From NCBI GenBank assembly GCA_006176705.1, contig QRFJ01000059.1, positions 1,116,001 to 1,180,000 on the forward strand: a stretch of DNA of 64,000 bases, given 5' to 3'. The stretch comes from Cocos nucifera. Its lineage: Eukaryota > Streptophyta > Magnoliopsida > Arecales > Arecaceae. The notes under the pieces were generated by a model. That model made no database searches, was not told the origin of the DNA, and worked only from the letters and a program-made list of their open reading frames with translations. Both the position numbers and the translations under genes were made by a program. Within the stretch, counting starts at the first letter, position 1; every line of letters starts with the position of its first letter. Shown here piece by piece: positions 46,034-57,271 of the stretch.

Positions 46034-48319
46034 TGAAGGGAAATCCTGATTTTTCGGTCCAGGTTCGTTCAGATCTGATCAGATCAAGAGATATATTTCA
46101 AAAATTTTTTTCTTTGATCTAATCAGATCTTGATATGTTTTAGATCTAATTCTTATTATTTTAATAAATAAAATAAAATAAGATAAATTAAATCAAATTT
46201 AATTTACCTTGATTTGGGTAATCCTATTACCCTGTTGATGATCCTGATATGCAGCGGAAGGTTCTGGATCTAGCCACGCAAGTGCCTGGCCTCTACCGGT
46301 ATCCACTTGGGTTGGATCTGGAGATCCTCTTCTTCTCTATCACATGTCTCCAAAAATTAGATCAGATCTGGATCTGATCTGATCTGAGGATCTTCAAAAC
46401 TCTTTTGAAGATCAGCAGTCGTCCTTTGCAGCAGCGCAGCCTTCTTGCTTTCAGATCGCCTTTCTTTGATCTGGATCGCACCAACCTAAGGTCCAAAACT
46501 CCTTTTGGACGTGGAGAGGAAGGGGAGAAGAGACTATGGCATGGAGAAGGAGGGGAGAGGCAGCCTTGGGGCATGTGATCTAATCATTTGCATCTAGGGT
46601 TGGGCGCAGGGTCTTATTTATAGACCTCTGTGATCCAACTCCTCTTCCTTCCCAACCAATCACAACCCTTTGTGAAATCAGATCTAAATCTGATTGGTGG
46701 GAATAGAGACCCCTGGATTCCTCCTTAGAGGGTGCCTAAGACCAGTCAAAGTTGGTTCTTAGAAGAACTCTAATTGGAATCCAAAAAGGAGATGGAGTCC
46801 TTGTCCAACAAGGACTCCTAGGCGCCTCCAACTTGGGCACACGCCACCCTTGGCGTGCGCCCTTCTCCTTGCCAGGTTCTGGCAGGGGGACAGGCCCCCA
46901 CCAGCTCTCCAATAGGTGCATGACTTGTGGTCAAAAGTCAAAGTGTCAATGGTCAACGTTTGACCAGTCAAAGGTAGACTTTTGACCAAAGTCAAAGAAC
47001 AAGAAATGGCAGGTGACCAAAAATGGCAGGTAATGTCTTACAAAATAAGACAACCTTTTTGACTTGGACAACCTCCAGTCAGACCATATGAAGGCCTCTG
47101 ATTGAGCACAAACTCCTTTGGCTCAGTCAGGACAACTTATTTATGATAGTAAAAGAAGAACGTTAGGTTCAATCGAGTGCTAGCACGATTTCCTTGAACC
47201 TAATTGAATCTCATTCAGATCAATTGAACTAGATCAGTTCAATTGATGATCACCAGATTCAAACCCTTGTTTGTGTGACCCAGTTAGGTTCAGTTCTGTA
47301 TGGTAATGGGATATGTCATGATCTCTATCATCGACATCATCGAAACTCCTTTCGATGGATCAGAACTCTTCTGATTCGAACAGCTAGAATGATCGATCAT
47401 CTAAATCATTCTAATTGCTCCCAAAATCCACCAGTGACACCTAGCAGTATATGGTGGCAACCCATCAGAGCTGAATGCGAACCTCTTGGTGCAGCTACCT
47501 GTGTGATTAAGTTCTTCTATCTTGAGCCCCGATCAGATTAGGGTTAAGGTGAAACTCGTCAAACCCTAGTCTCTGTCATATGATGTAATCATTCGATTCG
47601 AGTCCAATGTGAAAATCTAAATAGAAACTCTTTCTATTATTTCACTCTACCATGGCCATGGGCTTCTGGACTTGATTCTCATGATCATCATAGGGCTGCT
47701 CCTCTACCACCGAGGTAGATAGATCCCATCTTGATGCAATCCAGTTCCTACAATGAACATGCTATAGCCAACATACACCTCAGGGTTCCATATGGCTAGG
47801 AGACCGAGTAATGGTGTAGTCAAACTATAACACCCTCAAGGTGAACTGCCGATGCATCTCAGGTCAAAGAACCAGACACACTACTGCAGCATCGAGTCAG
47901 TCATTGACGAGAAGGTAGACTTCCTAATGACTACTCGAGGTGGTCACGCTCAGTGCCCTCGTTCTCTAACGAGTACCTGTACTCTCGCTCTGGTGTCTCC
48001 ACACCGTAGACTCAAGACTCATCTACTAAAGAGAAGCGATCGTACACCAACCTTCCGGATCAATCACCATCCTCGTGATGATCCTATGGTCGGGAGCTGT
48101 TTATGAGTTAATAATGATTATTCATGTCTTAAATTTTCAACTCTTGAAAATATGAATTATCATTACCATTAACTCAAAGGATGTATCACAGACACTAAAT
48201 ACACAGGTGTGATAGAAAATAACCCATTTCATTAATTATAGTCAAAATTATAATTTTGCCCCTAGAAGTGTATTACAAGTGTCAGCCAATTCTGGCTTCT
48301 AGGGCACATATATCTAATA
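46034..48319 (-). repeat. Element H 5' LTR
   Basis: 2286 bp, almost identical to 37896-40168. The outer end reads ATCTAATA, with CA changed to TA. Promoter TATA at 46615-46622 and palindrome at 46676-46695. Confidence 0.93.
46615..46622 (-). promoter_or_regulatory. TATA box of H 5' LTR (element promoter)
   Basis: The minus strand reads TATAAATAAGACCC. A CCAAT-type ATTGG lies upstream near 46655, and the palindrome AATCAGATCTAAATCTGATT at 46676-46695. Transcription would run left through R/U5 into the leader. Confidence 0.65.
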
Positions 48320-48324
48320 TTTAG
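48320..48324. repeat. Target-site duplication of element H, right copy (tttag)
   Basis: Identical to 37891-37895; F's gag resumes here. Confidence 0.92.
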
Positions 48325-48916
48325 AACCTTTAATAGAAAGCTTAGTAGTAACCAGCATATTCATAAGCTTGGTTAGAGTATTCTGAAGTTGATGCATATG
48401 GTAGTTCATGATGAACTGCCCATACGCATCAGTCAAGGATTGCAGAATTATATCATTTTGCAAATCCTGGTCTAACTTCACTCTGAGCTTCTCAAGCTCT
48501 TTCAAATTTTTGATCATCATCAGATAATGATTTTTGACTGACTGTCCATCATGCATTTTAGTCTTAAATAGTCGTTTAGTGATCTGATATTTGGTCGTGC
48601 GACTCTGTTCACCAAATAACTCTTGCAGGTGAGCCAACATTTGGTGGACAGTTTTAATATCTTCATGTTGGTGCTGAAGTTCATCAGACATCGAGCCCAA
48701 CATGTAGTATGTGGTCTTATTATCTTCATCCATCCATTTGTCAAAAGATGCTCTCTGTTCAACGGATGAACGAGCTAGTAAGGTAGGAGGATCCTAGTCC
48801 AATATATGAGTTAATTTTTTAGAATTTAAAATAATTTTAAAGTTTCAGAGCCAATCCTTATAATTGGGTCCAGTCAGTCTATAGATGTCCAGGATACGGC
48901 TTAATGGGTTGGTCAT
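48325..48916 (-). pseudogene. gag: Element F gag, N-terminal part (broken)
   Basis: Starts at the ATG complementary to 48914-48916 (MTNPLSRILDIYRLTGPNYK) and stays in one frame to 48314 apart from two stops (after DWL and after HILD), both at expected Arg/Gln/Trp-like positions. The open stretch from 48733 shows the gag core: DELQHQHEDIKT, HLQELFGEQSRTTKY, LDQDLQNDIILQSL, YGQFIMNYHMHQL. The element is cut by H and continues at 37895. Confidence 0.9.
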
Positions 48917-49159
48917 AGATATTTTTTTTTCTATAAAGAATCAAAGTTTCTAGTTATATTTTATAATTAAAACTTGACTAATTTATTTAAAAATTTAATT
49001 TTTAAATTAATTAGCTTCCACTATTTTTTTGAATTCCTATACTTTCTTTGTAGATTTGCAAAAATTTTCATGATTATTGATTTCTAGTGGGTGGTACAGT
49101 CCCACCAACTGACTCATCATCTCACCTAATAATTATTGATGGTGGGTTAGCCAATGAGT

Positions 49160-49174
49160 GAACAACTCTTATCC
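49160..49174 (-). promoter_or_regulatory. Leader hairpin 1, element F version
   Basis: RNA strand GGATAAGAGTTGTTC pairs over 6 bp using two G-U wobbles. Confidence 0.5.
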
Positions 49175-50144
49175 AATAATTCGCTAATCATGGTGCACCT
49201 TGACTTGGTCTCTAATTCATGAATCTCATCGTATCTAAAATATTGATCCACTTCTTAGTTAAGTCAGACCCACCATTTGCATAGATTAGATTCCTAATTG
49301 GATCTCTCACTATATCTAAAATATTGAGCCCAATCCATCCTCTAGCCCATAGCATCCAATACCTAATAGACATGGTTGCATCTTTTCAGTGCAACTGAAC
49401 CACTGTGACCAGCCGAGAACAATCAACCCTGGAAAGGGCCCGTACATCTACAATGGTAGAAGATCTTAGACTTAATCTTTTCTTAGAAAGATTTAATTTA
49501 GATCTTTTTAAACTTAACTTGACATAGCCATAACCATTATGACTAACCTAGTGGCATGGGTTAGCTCAGATTGTTAGCCACCTTAGATCAAGACTGGGTC
49601 GATAAATATGGTCAGGTAAGTGAGACTGGTGGAAGGGATATACCATTAACTCGATAAGAATGCATTCGAGTCGAGTAGCTCCCAATTAAAAATCAGTCGA
49701 TCGTATCTGCCAAACTTACCTTAGACACCAAATTATTGAGCCAGAACCAATCAGGTTAGCCTACAATTCAGACTCTAACCACTAAGCCTAATTAGGTCTT
49801 AACTTGATCGATCACTCATGTGACTCGATCTTGATTCAGACTTAATTCTATTAGACTGGTCAATTTAAGTACTTTTGATCCTATCTAACCAACTCTTGAT
49901 TCGGTTTGATCAACCGCTAGATCTAATTAAGCTATCAAAGTTCGAATCTAATTTTATGAATATGTCTTAGATCTAAAATTTTTTAATTTTAGATCTAATA
50001 TATTTTATAATCTTAATTCTCAATTAAGTTTAGGATTTATAAACAAAATATGTATACAAAATCTTAAAATTTCAGGATCTAAAATTTTGCATAAAATAAG
50101 TTTTAATTTTTGATTAAGGTCGAACACGCAGCACCCCTACACAC

Positions 50145-50203
50145 CATAAGAACACCCCATCAAATGAAAGGAGAGGGTCTTTAAATCCTACTTCATTCTT
50201 ATG
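50145..50203 (-). promoter_or_regulatory. Leader hairpin 2, element F version
   Basis: Arms CATAAGAAC (50145-50153) and ATTCTTATG (50195-50203): eight of nine pairs, with the ninth a G-to-A mismatch or wobble in RNA. Confidence 0.55.
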
Positions 50204-50779
50204 ATCGGACGGCCAAGGGGAACGTCTTAATCAGAAACATGATAAATCTACAAAACTAGTTAGATCTACATCATATATCACATATATAAAAATTAATCTA
50301 ACTAAAAATATATTTTGCATACATCTCATGTATCATATCATGCATATTTTTAGATCTAAATTATCTCATAAATATCTAAAAAATAATATTTAAATTTGAT
50401 CATATTAAATTAAAATTTATTCTAAAAAATTTTGTAGAACTATTCTACAACTAATCTAAACATGCATCTATCATATCTCATATAAATAAATTAAATAAAT
50501 TTATTTTCTATTTTTAGATCAAATAATATTTATAATATAAAAATAGTTAAATAAAATAGATCTAAAAATTATAATTCATAAATAATTATGATCATGCTAG
50601 ACTATATATAGAAAAATTCTATTTCTAGTCTAACCATGCATCTCATATATCTTAGATCTAGATTATTTAATTTTTAATTTTTTTTATTTTAGATCTAATC
50701 ACATCTAATGTGATATCTAACATTATCTAATTATCAAATTAAAAATAAATTAAAATTAGATCTAATGAATTATGAAACC

Positions 50780-50795
50780 TGGCTTTGATACTAGT
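50780..50795 (-). other. Element F primer-binding site (decayed)
   Basis: The minus strand reads ACTAGTATCAAAGCCA, two G-to-A changes from H's site. Confidence 0.82.
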
Positions 50796-53021
50796 TGAAG
50801 GTAAAAAAATTATTTTTTGGATCAGGTTCGTTTAGATGTGATTGGATCAGAAGGAATATTTCAAAAATTTTTCTCTAAGATCCTAATTAGATCTGAGACT
50901 CCTCAAATCTAATCTTATTGATCTGATAATTAAAATTAAAATAAAAATTAAATCTAATTTAATTATACTTTTGTTTTGGATAATCTAATTATCCTATGAT
51001 GATCCCGATATTTGCCTGAGATTCTGGATGTAGCCACGCAAGTGCCTGGCCTCTACCAGTATCCACTCGAATAGAATCTAAAGATCTTCTCCTTCTCAAT
51101 CAATCCTTCAAAAATTAGATCTAGATCTGATCTTAAAGATCTTCAAAATGGCTTTTGAAGATCAGCCATTGTCTCTTACAGCAATACTGCCTTCTTCCTT
51201 TTCTGGCACCTTTCACTTGCTTGGATCGCACCTTCTTCATGCCCAAAGGCCCTTAAGCATGGAGAGGAGAGAGAGGACCAAAGGATGGCATAGAGAAGGA
51301 GGAAGAGGGGCTATGTGGTATGGGCTTAAAGCAGAAGAATTGAATTTTAGGTGTAGATAGAATTTATATAGACCCTGCAGCGTCATGCAATGCCACATCA
51401 TTCTGGTCAAACACGGCCCTTTGTGCAATCAGATCTAAATCTGATTGGTGGGATGACATCATCTGATCCAATCAGATTAGAAATCCTTAAAATTCTCTTT
51501 AGGTGATGCCAAGACTGGGTCAAACAAGTCTTCTTGGCGCCACACAATTTAATCCCCTAAAGCAACTGGAGTCCCATCTGTAGAGGACTCCATCTTTTAT
51601 CCTCATGGGGCACACACCTTCCTAGGCATGCACCCCCTTTCCATCTATTTTTTAGCAAGGGGACAAGTCCCCAGGTTCTCTCCTATGGGCGCATGACTAC
51701 TATGGGCAAGATCTAAGTATTCAGAGTTAATATTTGACCAATGTTTGAAAAAAGATTAGAGTGATGAAAAATGGCATGTTGTCTCAAATTTAGATAAATT
51801 TTTTTCTGGACAAGCTTCACTCACTAATAAAGATTTTTGAGAGCCCAAACACATTTGGCTCAGTCAAGACAAGCTTTAATGATTATTAAAGAAGAACATT
51901 AAGCTCAATTGTGTCCTAGCATGATTTTTTTAAACCTAATTGAATCTTATTCAAATTAATTAAATTGGGATAATCCAATTGATGATATTCAGATCCAAAT
52001 TCTTATTTGTGTGATCCAGTTAGGTTCAGTTTCATATGGTAATGGGATTTATCGCGATCTCTATCTTCGACATCATCGAAATATCTTTCGATGGTTCAAA
52101 ACTTTTTTGATTCAGATAATCAGTATGATCGATCATCCAAATCATTCTAATTGCTTTCAAAATCCACCAGCGATACCTAGCAGCATATGGAGGCAACCCA
52201 TCAAAATTGAAAGCGATCCTCTCGGTGCAGTTACCTATGTGATTAAGTTTCTCTATCTTGAGCTCCGAACGGATTAGGATTAAGGTGATCTCAAACCCTA
52301 ATTTTCATCATATGAATTAATCATTCGATTCAAGTCTAATGTGAAAATTCTAATAGAAACTCTTTCTATTATTTCACTCTGCCATGGCCATGAGCTTATG
52401 GACTTGATTCTCATGATCATCATAGGGCTACTCCTCATCTACCGAGGTAGATAGATCTCCTATTGGTGCAATCCAATTTCTATAATGAACATGCTTTAGC
52501 CAACATACACCTCAGGATTCTAAATGGCTAGGAGATCGAGTTATGGTGTAGTCAAACTACAACACCCTCAAGGTGAATTGCCGATGTACCTCAGATCAAA
52601 AAACTAGACACACTACTGCAGCTTCGAGCCAGTCATCGATGAGAAGGTAGACTTTCTCATGATTGCTCGAGGTGGTCACGCTCAGTGCCCTCGTTCTCTG
52701 ATGAGTACCTATACTTTCACTCCGATGTCTTTACACCATAGATTCAAGACTCATCTATCCAAAAGAAGCAATCGTACACCAACCTTCTGGATCAATCATC
52801 ATTCTCATGATGATCCTATGGTTAGGAATATTTTATGAGTTAATAATAAAAATTCATATCTTAAATTTTTAACTCTTGAAAATATGAATTATCATTACCA
52901 TTAACTCAAGGAATGTATCACAGACACTTTCAAATACATACTGTGATAGAAAATAATTTATTTTATTATTTATAATTAAAATTATAATTTTATCCTTAGA
53001 AGTATATTATAAGTGTCAGCC
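50796..53021 (-). repeat. Element F 5' LTR, outer end missing
   Basis: About 2226 bp matching 27648-29931, with the last roughly 45 bp (the CTTCTAGGGCACATATATC-type end) absent. TATA at 51363-51370, palindrome at 51427-51446. Confidence 0.86.
51363..51370 (-). promoter_or_regulatory. TATA box of F 5' LTR
   Basis: The minus strand reads TATATAAATTC; palindrome AATCAGATCTAAATCTGATT 56 bp upstream. Confidence 0.6.
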
Positions 53022-53790
53022 CAGTAAGCATGCACAGCCCAGGCGTGTGCACGGCCTAGGCGGGCATAGGCCTAGCACATGCAGACATACGAGGCCTAGC
53101 ACACGTGGATGCACATGGTCCACTGTAGTCCATGCACTGCAGTCCACAGGGGGAGTGGGGCATGGTCCATACACCCCAGGCACAGTCTACATGCGTGAGA
53201 GCACAATTCACACCCACGATCTATGCATTTTCTGTAGACCATTTAGTGGTCCATAGGGTTTTCATGCAATCTTTGGTTGGTTTTGGGCTGTTTTGGCGGG
53301 GTTGCGTGATCTGACGACTACAGGAGCATGCCAGGAGTGATCCAACGATCAGAGGCTTATTTGGGACATGTTAGGAATCCTAAATTGAGTCAAATTCATA
53401 GTTTAGATATTTAAAAGGTGCTGTGGACAGCAGAATAGATGGTGGTTCTGCAAAAGACCAGGTAGTAGCTGATAATGATCTTAGAGGATAGTAGCTGAGA
53501 GGGCAACAACAGTCGATAGAAAGCAAAAGTACATGGGTGGTTTGGGCAGACAGCCCAGCAGCAGCTAGTGCTACAGAAGATTTTCTAGAGAAAGAGCTTT
53601 GTAAGGGATAGTGCTTCTTGTTGAGAGAGAGAGATTGATGTATAAGGGTTGAGAGTGTATGATCTTCTCTTGTAATTTTTTTTTCTCATCATGAAGCTTG
53701 CATACCCTATGGAGGTAAGTCTTGGCTTAATCCATGTATTTAATTACATCCTTTTATTTATCTTTTTTTCTTATCTGTTGCAGTATCAAC
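53022..53790 (+). repeat. Probable element E 3' LTR, right part
   Basis: Sequence unlike the flanking elements, GC-richer at 53022-53260 with repeated GGCCTAGCACA words, then a TATTTAAAAGG promoter-like site at about 53407 and a 3' part resembling plant copia LTR ends (TTCTCTTGTAA, CATGAAGCTTGCATACCC). It probably continues the LTR broken at 27647. The right boundary is uncertain. A PBS-like GTGGTATCATGACAC lies at about 53872. Confidence 0.45.
53715..53783 (+). other. Intron-like segment in probable E LTR
   Basis: Perfect plant-type splice sites frame 69 bp: GGAG|GTAAGT at the left, a T-rich tract and TGTTGCAG| at the right. Very short for a plant intron. Function unknown. Confidence 0.3.
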
Positions 53791-53989
53791 ATTATCACCG
53801 ACATTTCGATTTTGTCTCGGAGAGATCCATATTCTGCATGAGGGATCTTTCCAATAAGTAATACCAAAGTAAGTGGTATCATGACACAAAGTTCTTAAAG
53901 AGTTTGATAGAATGATCAAAAAGAGTAGAAACATGAAAAAAATTAGAATAGCCAAATTTATCAATCAATACCTGGGTATAATAAGACTC

Positions 53990-54878
53990 AGATAGATATA
54001 TAGAATTAGGTTTCTTAATGTATACAAGGTGGTTGTCTCGGCCACACATGAAGCAAAAGCTCCCATCAACAAGTTTCTTAATCCCTATGGCTTAAGAGTT
54101 GGAATTGGTCTGATTTTTGAATCTATCCTTTTTCCTTTTACCCTTGGTTTTAAAGTTCTTTCAGTATAAAGTTTCAGTTCTGGTCTTGGTAGCCTTGACA
54201 CTTAAGTTTTTGCTCTAGGTTTTAAGATTCGATCAGGTTTATTTTGACTTTCATTTGGTTTTCTTCAACTCTCTAATTTGGTATTGGCTTCTATTCTAAT
54301 GGCTTGGATCACTAATCTAAGGATAAGGTTGCCTTGGGTTCTTCTAAGATCATGTCTAAACTAGTCCATGAACGTGAAATCTTATCAATGAGACAAGAGA
54401 CTTGATAATCCTCATCTAATGTTGAGCCCCCTCTCTGAATTTCTTGGATCAAATTTTGGAAATTATGAATTTTGTCATTTATGGGAATATTGTCTACCAT
54501 CCTAAAGTTGCTGAAGTCATTAATGGTGAATCTCATAGCCCTCTCATTGTCTCTACTATAGGCATCTTTTAGGGCAACTTAAAGTTTCTTAGTGGTTTTA
54601 TATTTCTTACAGGTTTCATATAGGTCATCTGAAAGATAACTAAAAATTCTAAATCTACAATGGAATTCAACTTCTTGAGGTGATTTATCGATTGTATGAG
54701 TGCTTGAAAAATCAGATGATCTGGTTTAGATGCGGATGAGGAAACATCAGAAGTGGGTTTTTTTCAATATCAATAATTAAGCCAAGTATAATTAACCGGG
54801 CCTTAAGTTGTTCCTATCACCTAAGGAACCCATGACCATTTTTTTGGATTTAAGGATCAAAACTTCCTCGGCAGTCAT
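53990..54878 (-). pseudogene. gag: Element I gag fragment (copia, third family, broken)
   Basis: The minus-strand frame 54536-54312 carries the copia gag signature FSNFRMVDNIPINDKIHNFQ NLIQEI, then LIDKISRSW and ILEEPKATLSL. A zinc knuckle near 54030-54065 reads CFMCGRDNH. A possible start is the ATG complementary to 54876-54878. Stops are frequent. No pol, PBS or LTR for it was found nearby. Left limit uncertain. Confidence 0.68.
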
Positions 54879-55255
54879 GATGTATAATATAGGATTACAA
54901 AAGATTTGATTAAGGAGAGTTTAAATAGGGCTGCAAATAGAATTTAAGGTCTATTATGACTCTCTGTTTTTAGAACAGAAATATGAAATCCAAAAAAAGA
55001 TGCAAGCAAAAATCAATTTTTATTGTACAAAATAATAAAAGTTATGATGCAAGTTATCAGCATTAAAAATACAATGCAATTTCAGTGTAACTATGATTAT
55101 CAATATTTAAGAAAGCTAGTCAAATTTAAAATACTAAAATCTAATATTTGATTAATGAAGATCAGAAGGTAGAGATGGAGAAAGATAGATGCGTGTGAAA
55201 TATAAAATCCACAATCCCCCAAGGCCCCCAAGCAAAGGTGGTCAAGGAAAGATAA

Positions 55256-55299
55256 CTTATAAATGCAAAGATAATTTTATCCATGTCCAATGTGGGATT
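55256..55299 (-). promoter_or_regulatory. Possible snRNA-type promoter (USE plus TATA)
   Basis: The minus strand reads ATCCCACATTG (complement of 55288-55298), 24 bases, then TTTATAAG (complement of 55256-55263). Plant snRNA genes use RTCCCACATCG and a TATA box; the short spacing would suit RNA polymerase III. One base differs from consensus. The downstream sequence is not a known snRNA. Confidence 0.3.
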
Positions 55300-56990
55300 A
55301 AAAACTTTACAAAGCTTTAGGAGACTACGGAGGGAAGGGAAATTTTGAGAGTTCCCTCCCAAACTCTAGCATTCTTTGCTTTTTAATTTTCTGATCTGCT
55401 CTAGTAATAGTTTGTAGACTGTATACCTCATAATTATATGCCACGTGATTGCTAATTGTGACAGATATTATCCTAGACAAATGATGGAATAATCCGCATG
55501 TCCAGTTATTTCTGTGGTCGTTTGTCTAATACTTGTTCATACCCTCGCAAACACGTAAAGAGATAGTGTTTAGCATTTAACTGAAACCTATTCGTCTTCA
55601 AGGTCCACCACCCACATATGTAGATCTGCTCCTCTTGTTTTCTTCACTTAGGCGCTAATCCTGTTTCTTTTGTCTGTCTGCTAGAGCCATCAGTTATATT
55701 AGCATTTTTTGTTTTTTTTTTTTAGCACTTCTCTAGGAAATTATACAATCGGACCAATCCAAAATGACTGTAGGTCAGCTTATAAAGTAGCCGAGTGCAA
55801 AAGAGGATGCTTATTAATCAACAGTGTGCCAAGTACCTACAACGGATGCCGTCATCAACTTGTTAATTGAGCTCTGTGAAATCACAGTATGGGAATGCAC
55901 CTGATTCAAAGAAGAATTAGCTCCTATTATCTGCAGAAAGCTCTGGAAAAATGAAACGTTCCCCTACCATGGAGTTCCACTGTGCAAGAAAGGAATGAAA
56001 AATAGTTTATTGAAAAGCAGTAGATGCTTCAAACGAGTTGATGGCATATATAACATCCTATCATCCATTCTGATTTGGATATGGTCTAGAGTTTGCGGTA
56101 TCTATTTATGGCCAAGGTTTGTAGGGCTATAATTAGTTAGTTCCTCCTTATACTGCAGTCGAGTCAATCCATTACCATCTTAAGTGGCATTTATGTAGAT
56201 GAGCTATGATCTGAGACTTTGTCATCCAACTAAGACCCAAGCCAAAATGAACAAACTCAAAAGGTCATGAATTTGATCGATAAGATGTGAACCACAGGAA
56301 CTGCATCAAATTCTGCTCAAAATTCTGGGGATGTAACTGAGATCTGTTTGCTTGCACGTGAATAGATTAGATCGTTAATTTGTTTCTGTTGAAGAGTGTT
56401 CGTTCTCATAAATATGATGCACATAAACAGTGAAGGAGGGCAGGAAAAAATCCATCTGCCCATGTATGATGGGACATAACAACAGTACTTTGATTGGCCA
56501 TTATAGAAAATGCCAGGTTTAACCTACTCCTTATCATGATGGTTGGCATTGGTACATTATGATCGAGAACATATACTAGGGATGAAGTGGTTTTGAGGGG
56601 AGAAAGATGGGAGACAGAGCTCTTATTCGGAATATCCAACACTCTTCTTGTATTGCAGAAATTTCTCTGTTGTTGAGAGACCCATAGTCCAACACTCTTG
56701 TTGACGGACGCACCCAATGTACCAACAACTATAAAGAGAAATGGGAAATACAAGGGGCATAGAAGGTTTCATTCCTAACATTGTCTTGAACCATGGCCAC
56801 AAACCTATTCTAATATTCTTTCGAAATTCACAATGTTCAGCAATAGAATCTTCAACAATAAGAGCTCCAGAGTCCATACTACTACTACAATCTCAATATT
56901 CAACAACTGGACTTCAGCACTGACTGATGGGGAAACCAGGAAAACCCAGCCAGCCCGGAGTATTCTACTGCCACTAAATCTCCCGAGAAC

Positions 56991-57207
56991 TAGCGGTGAC
57001 CTCCTTATGTTCCTTTTGCTATTACTTCTTTGACCCTTTTTTGATTCTTCTGCTCTTTTCCATCTGTTTTCTCCCCCCGCCCCCAATTTTCCCTTTCTTT
57101 TTTATCATGTTAATTACTCCAGTAGCGGTGACCTCCTTATGTTCCTTTTGCTATTACTTCTTTACCCTTTTTTTGATTCTTCTGCTCTTTTCCATCTGTT
57201 TTCCCTT
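56991..57207 (+). repeat. Direct duplication of about 85 bp
   Basis: TAGCGGTGACCTCCTTATG begins at 56991 and again at 57123. About 85 bp are nearly identical, separated by about 47 bp of T- and C-rich sequence. Confidence 0.85.
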
Positions 57208-57271
57208 TTTTATAAGATTTTAATTCATAACCATTGCAAGGGGTCATTTCCTTTATCCCATTATTTTGTCA

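Larger units (their letters stand above)
37896..48319 (-). mobile_element. Element H: young full-length Ty1/copia retrotransposon inserted in F gag
   Basis: Complete minus-strand element: 3' LTR 37896-40168, polypurine tract, RNase H, RT, INT, protease, gag, leader, PBS 46018-46033, 5' LTR 46034-48319. Perfect 5-bp duplication tttag. The two LTRs are nearly identical over 2.27-2.29 kb, far closer than any other pair here, so H is the most recent insertion. It entered a copy of its own family. Coding domains keep their catalytic residues but carry several single-base shifts. Confidence 0.94.
48917..50779 (-). other. Element F untranslated leader
   Basis: About 1.86 kb, no gene, collinear with H's leader but more diverged. 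Hairpin 1 at 49160-49174 and hairpin 2 at 50145-50203. Confidence 0.75.
27648..53021 (-). mobile_element. Element F: Ty1/copia retrotransposon split by elements G and H
   Basis: Minus-strand element: 3' LTR 27648-29931, RNase H and RT 29946-31672, [G], INT to gag C-terminus 36270-37895, [H], gag N-terminus 48325-48916, leader, PBS 50780-50795, 5' LTR 50796-53021. Removing G and H with one duplication each restores collinearity with H's own body. The 5' LTR lacks its last roughly 45 bp, so no target duplication can be read. LTRs clearly differ by eye, so F is older than H. Confidence 0.88.
54879..57271. other. No recognisable gene; candidate low-copy DNA
   Basis: About 2.4 kb between I and K, more balanced in composition than the elements. 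Frames on the minus strand at 56406-56753 and 56623-56877 (beginning MDSGALIVEDSIAEHC) do not match anything I know and lack splice or promoter context that would support a gene. It contains an 85-bp direct duplication (56991/57123) and a USE/TATA-like pair near 55256-55299 on the minus strand. Confidence 0.5.

Noticed and set aside
56406..56877. Overlapping minus-strand frames as a host gene
   Set aside because: No recognised domain, two frames compete, and no convincing splice or promoter signals. Kept only as an unexplained region.
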